Assembly (NCBI GenBank): GCA_033239005.1
Contig: BSQZ01000073.1
Span: forward strand, 866,001 to 930,000
Direction of reading: 5' to 3'
From: Lamellibrachia satsuma
Lineage: Eukaryota; Annelida; Polychaeta; Sabellida; Siboglinidae
Length of the DNA: 64,000 bases
The translations under genes and the position numbers were made by a program. This document shows, piece by piece, positions 63,925 to 64,000 of the stretch; positions within the stretch are counted from its first letter, which is position 1, and each line of letters starts with the position of its first letter. The notes under the pieces are model-generated. The model had not been told where the DNA came from and searched no databases. It worked only from the letters and a program-made list of their open reading frames with translations.

Positions 63925-64000
63925 ATGCGGGGATCGCGCTTTTAAAGTGGCTGCACCTAAACTATGGAATACCCTACACGAAGACGTGCGCAGTAGCAAC
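63925..64000 (+). mobile_element. LINE C-terminus fragment at the window edge
   Basis: GDRAFKVAAPKLWNTLHEDV is the well-known tail motif of many EN-RT LINEs (Jockey/CR1/L2 clade). It continues beyond the window. Confidence 0.7.

Overview
This is a stretch of animal nuclear DNA, most likely from an invertebrate. Genes are split by introns with GT/AG borders, and transposons, minisatellites and microsatellites fill most of the sequence. CR1-type LINEs, a Ty3/Gypsy element, a tRNA-derived SINE, a hAT-type MITE, TRIM genes and PARP14-like KH/macro modules together suggest a mollusc, a cephalochordate or a similar marine invertebrate. The species cannot be fixed from the sequence alone.

Layout: 1-3.6 kb holds a broken Ty3/Gypsy pol gene (+). 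3.7-6.0 kb holds four kinds of tandem repeat. 6.0-9.0 kb holds decayed LINE ends (-). 10.3-14.4 kb is a nearly full-length CR1 LINE (-) with an esterase-type ORF1 and an EN-RT ORF2. 15.0-30.4 kb is the main host gene (-): a TRIM protein (RING, two B-boxes, coiled coil) in four exons whose splice frames can all be followed. Its last exon ends in the same phase (1) as a downstream pair of macrodomain exons at 16.4-15.5 kb, so a TRIM-macrodomain fusion is possible. Its introns hold five minisatellites, and two further macro-exon relics lie downstream. 31-34.9 kb holds repeats, including a hAT-like MITE with its target duplication. 35-55.8 kb is a large segmental structure: direct repeats plus an inverted repeat with arms of about 5.5 kb (39.9-45.4 and 49.9-55.8 kb). 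The right arm carries a CR1 insertion whose empty site survives in the left arm. 57.3-60.5 kb holds a compact five-exon gene (-) for a 232-residue protein that I place tentatively in an ADP-ribosyltransferase-like family. 61.3-63.1 kb holds two tandem 1.1-kb KH cassettes of a PARP14-like gene (-), one broken by a 13-bp deletion. The window ends in a SINE and a LINE tail.

Functionally, the host genes all lie on the minus strand and point to ubiquitin and ADP-ribose signalling, a theme of antiviral innate immunity. They are a TRIM E3-like protein, macrodomain (ADP-ribose reader) exons, PARP14-type KH repeats and an ART-like protein. Whether they form one co-regulated locus is inference. Most of the remaining long open frames are translations of simple repeats and are not genes.
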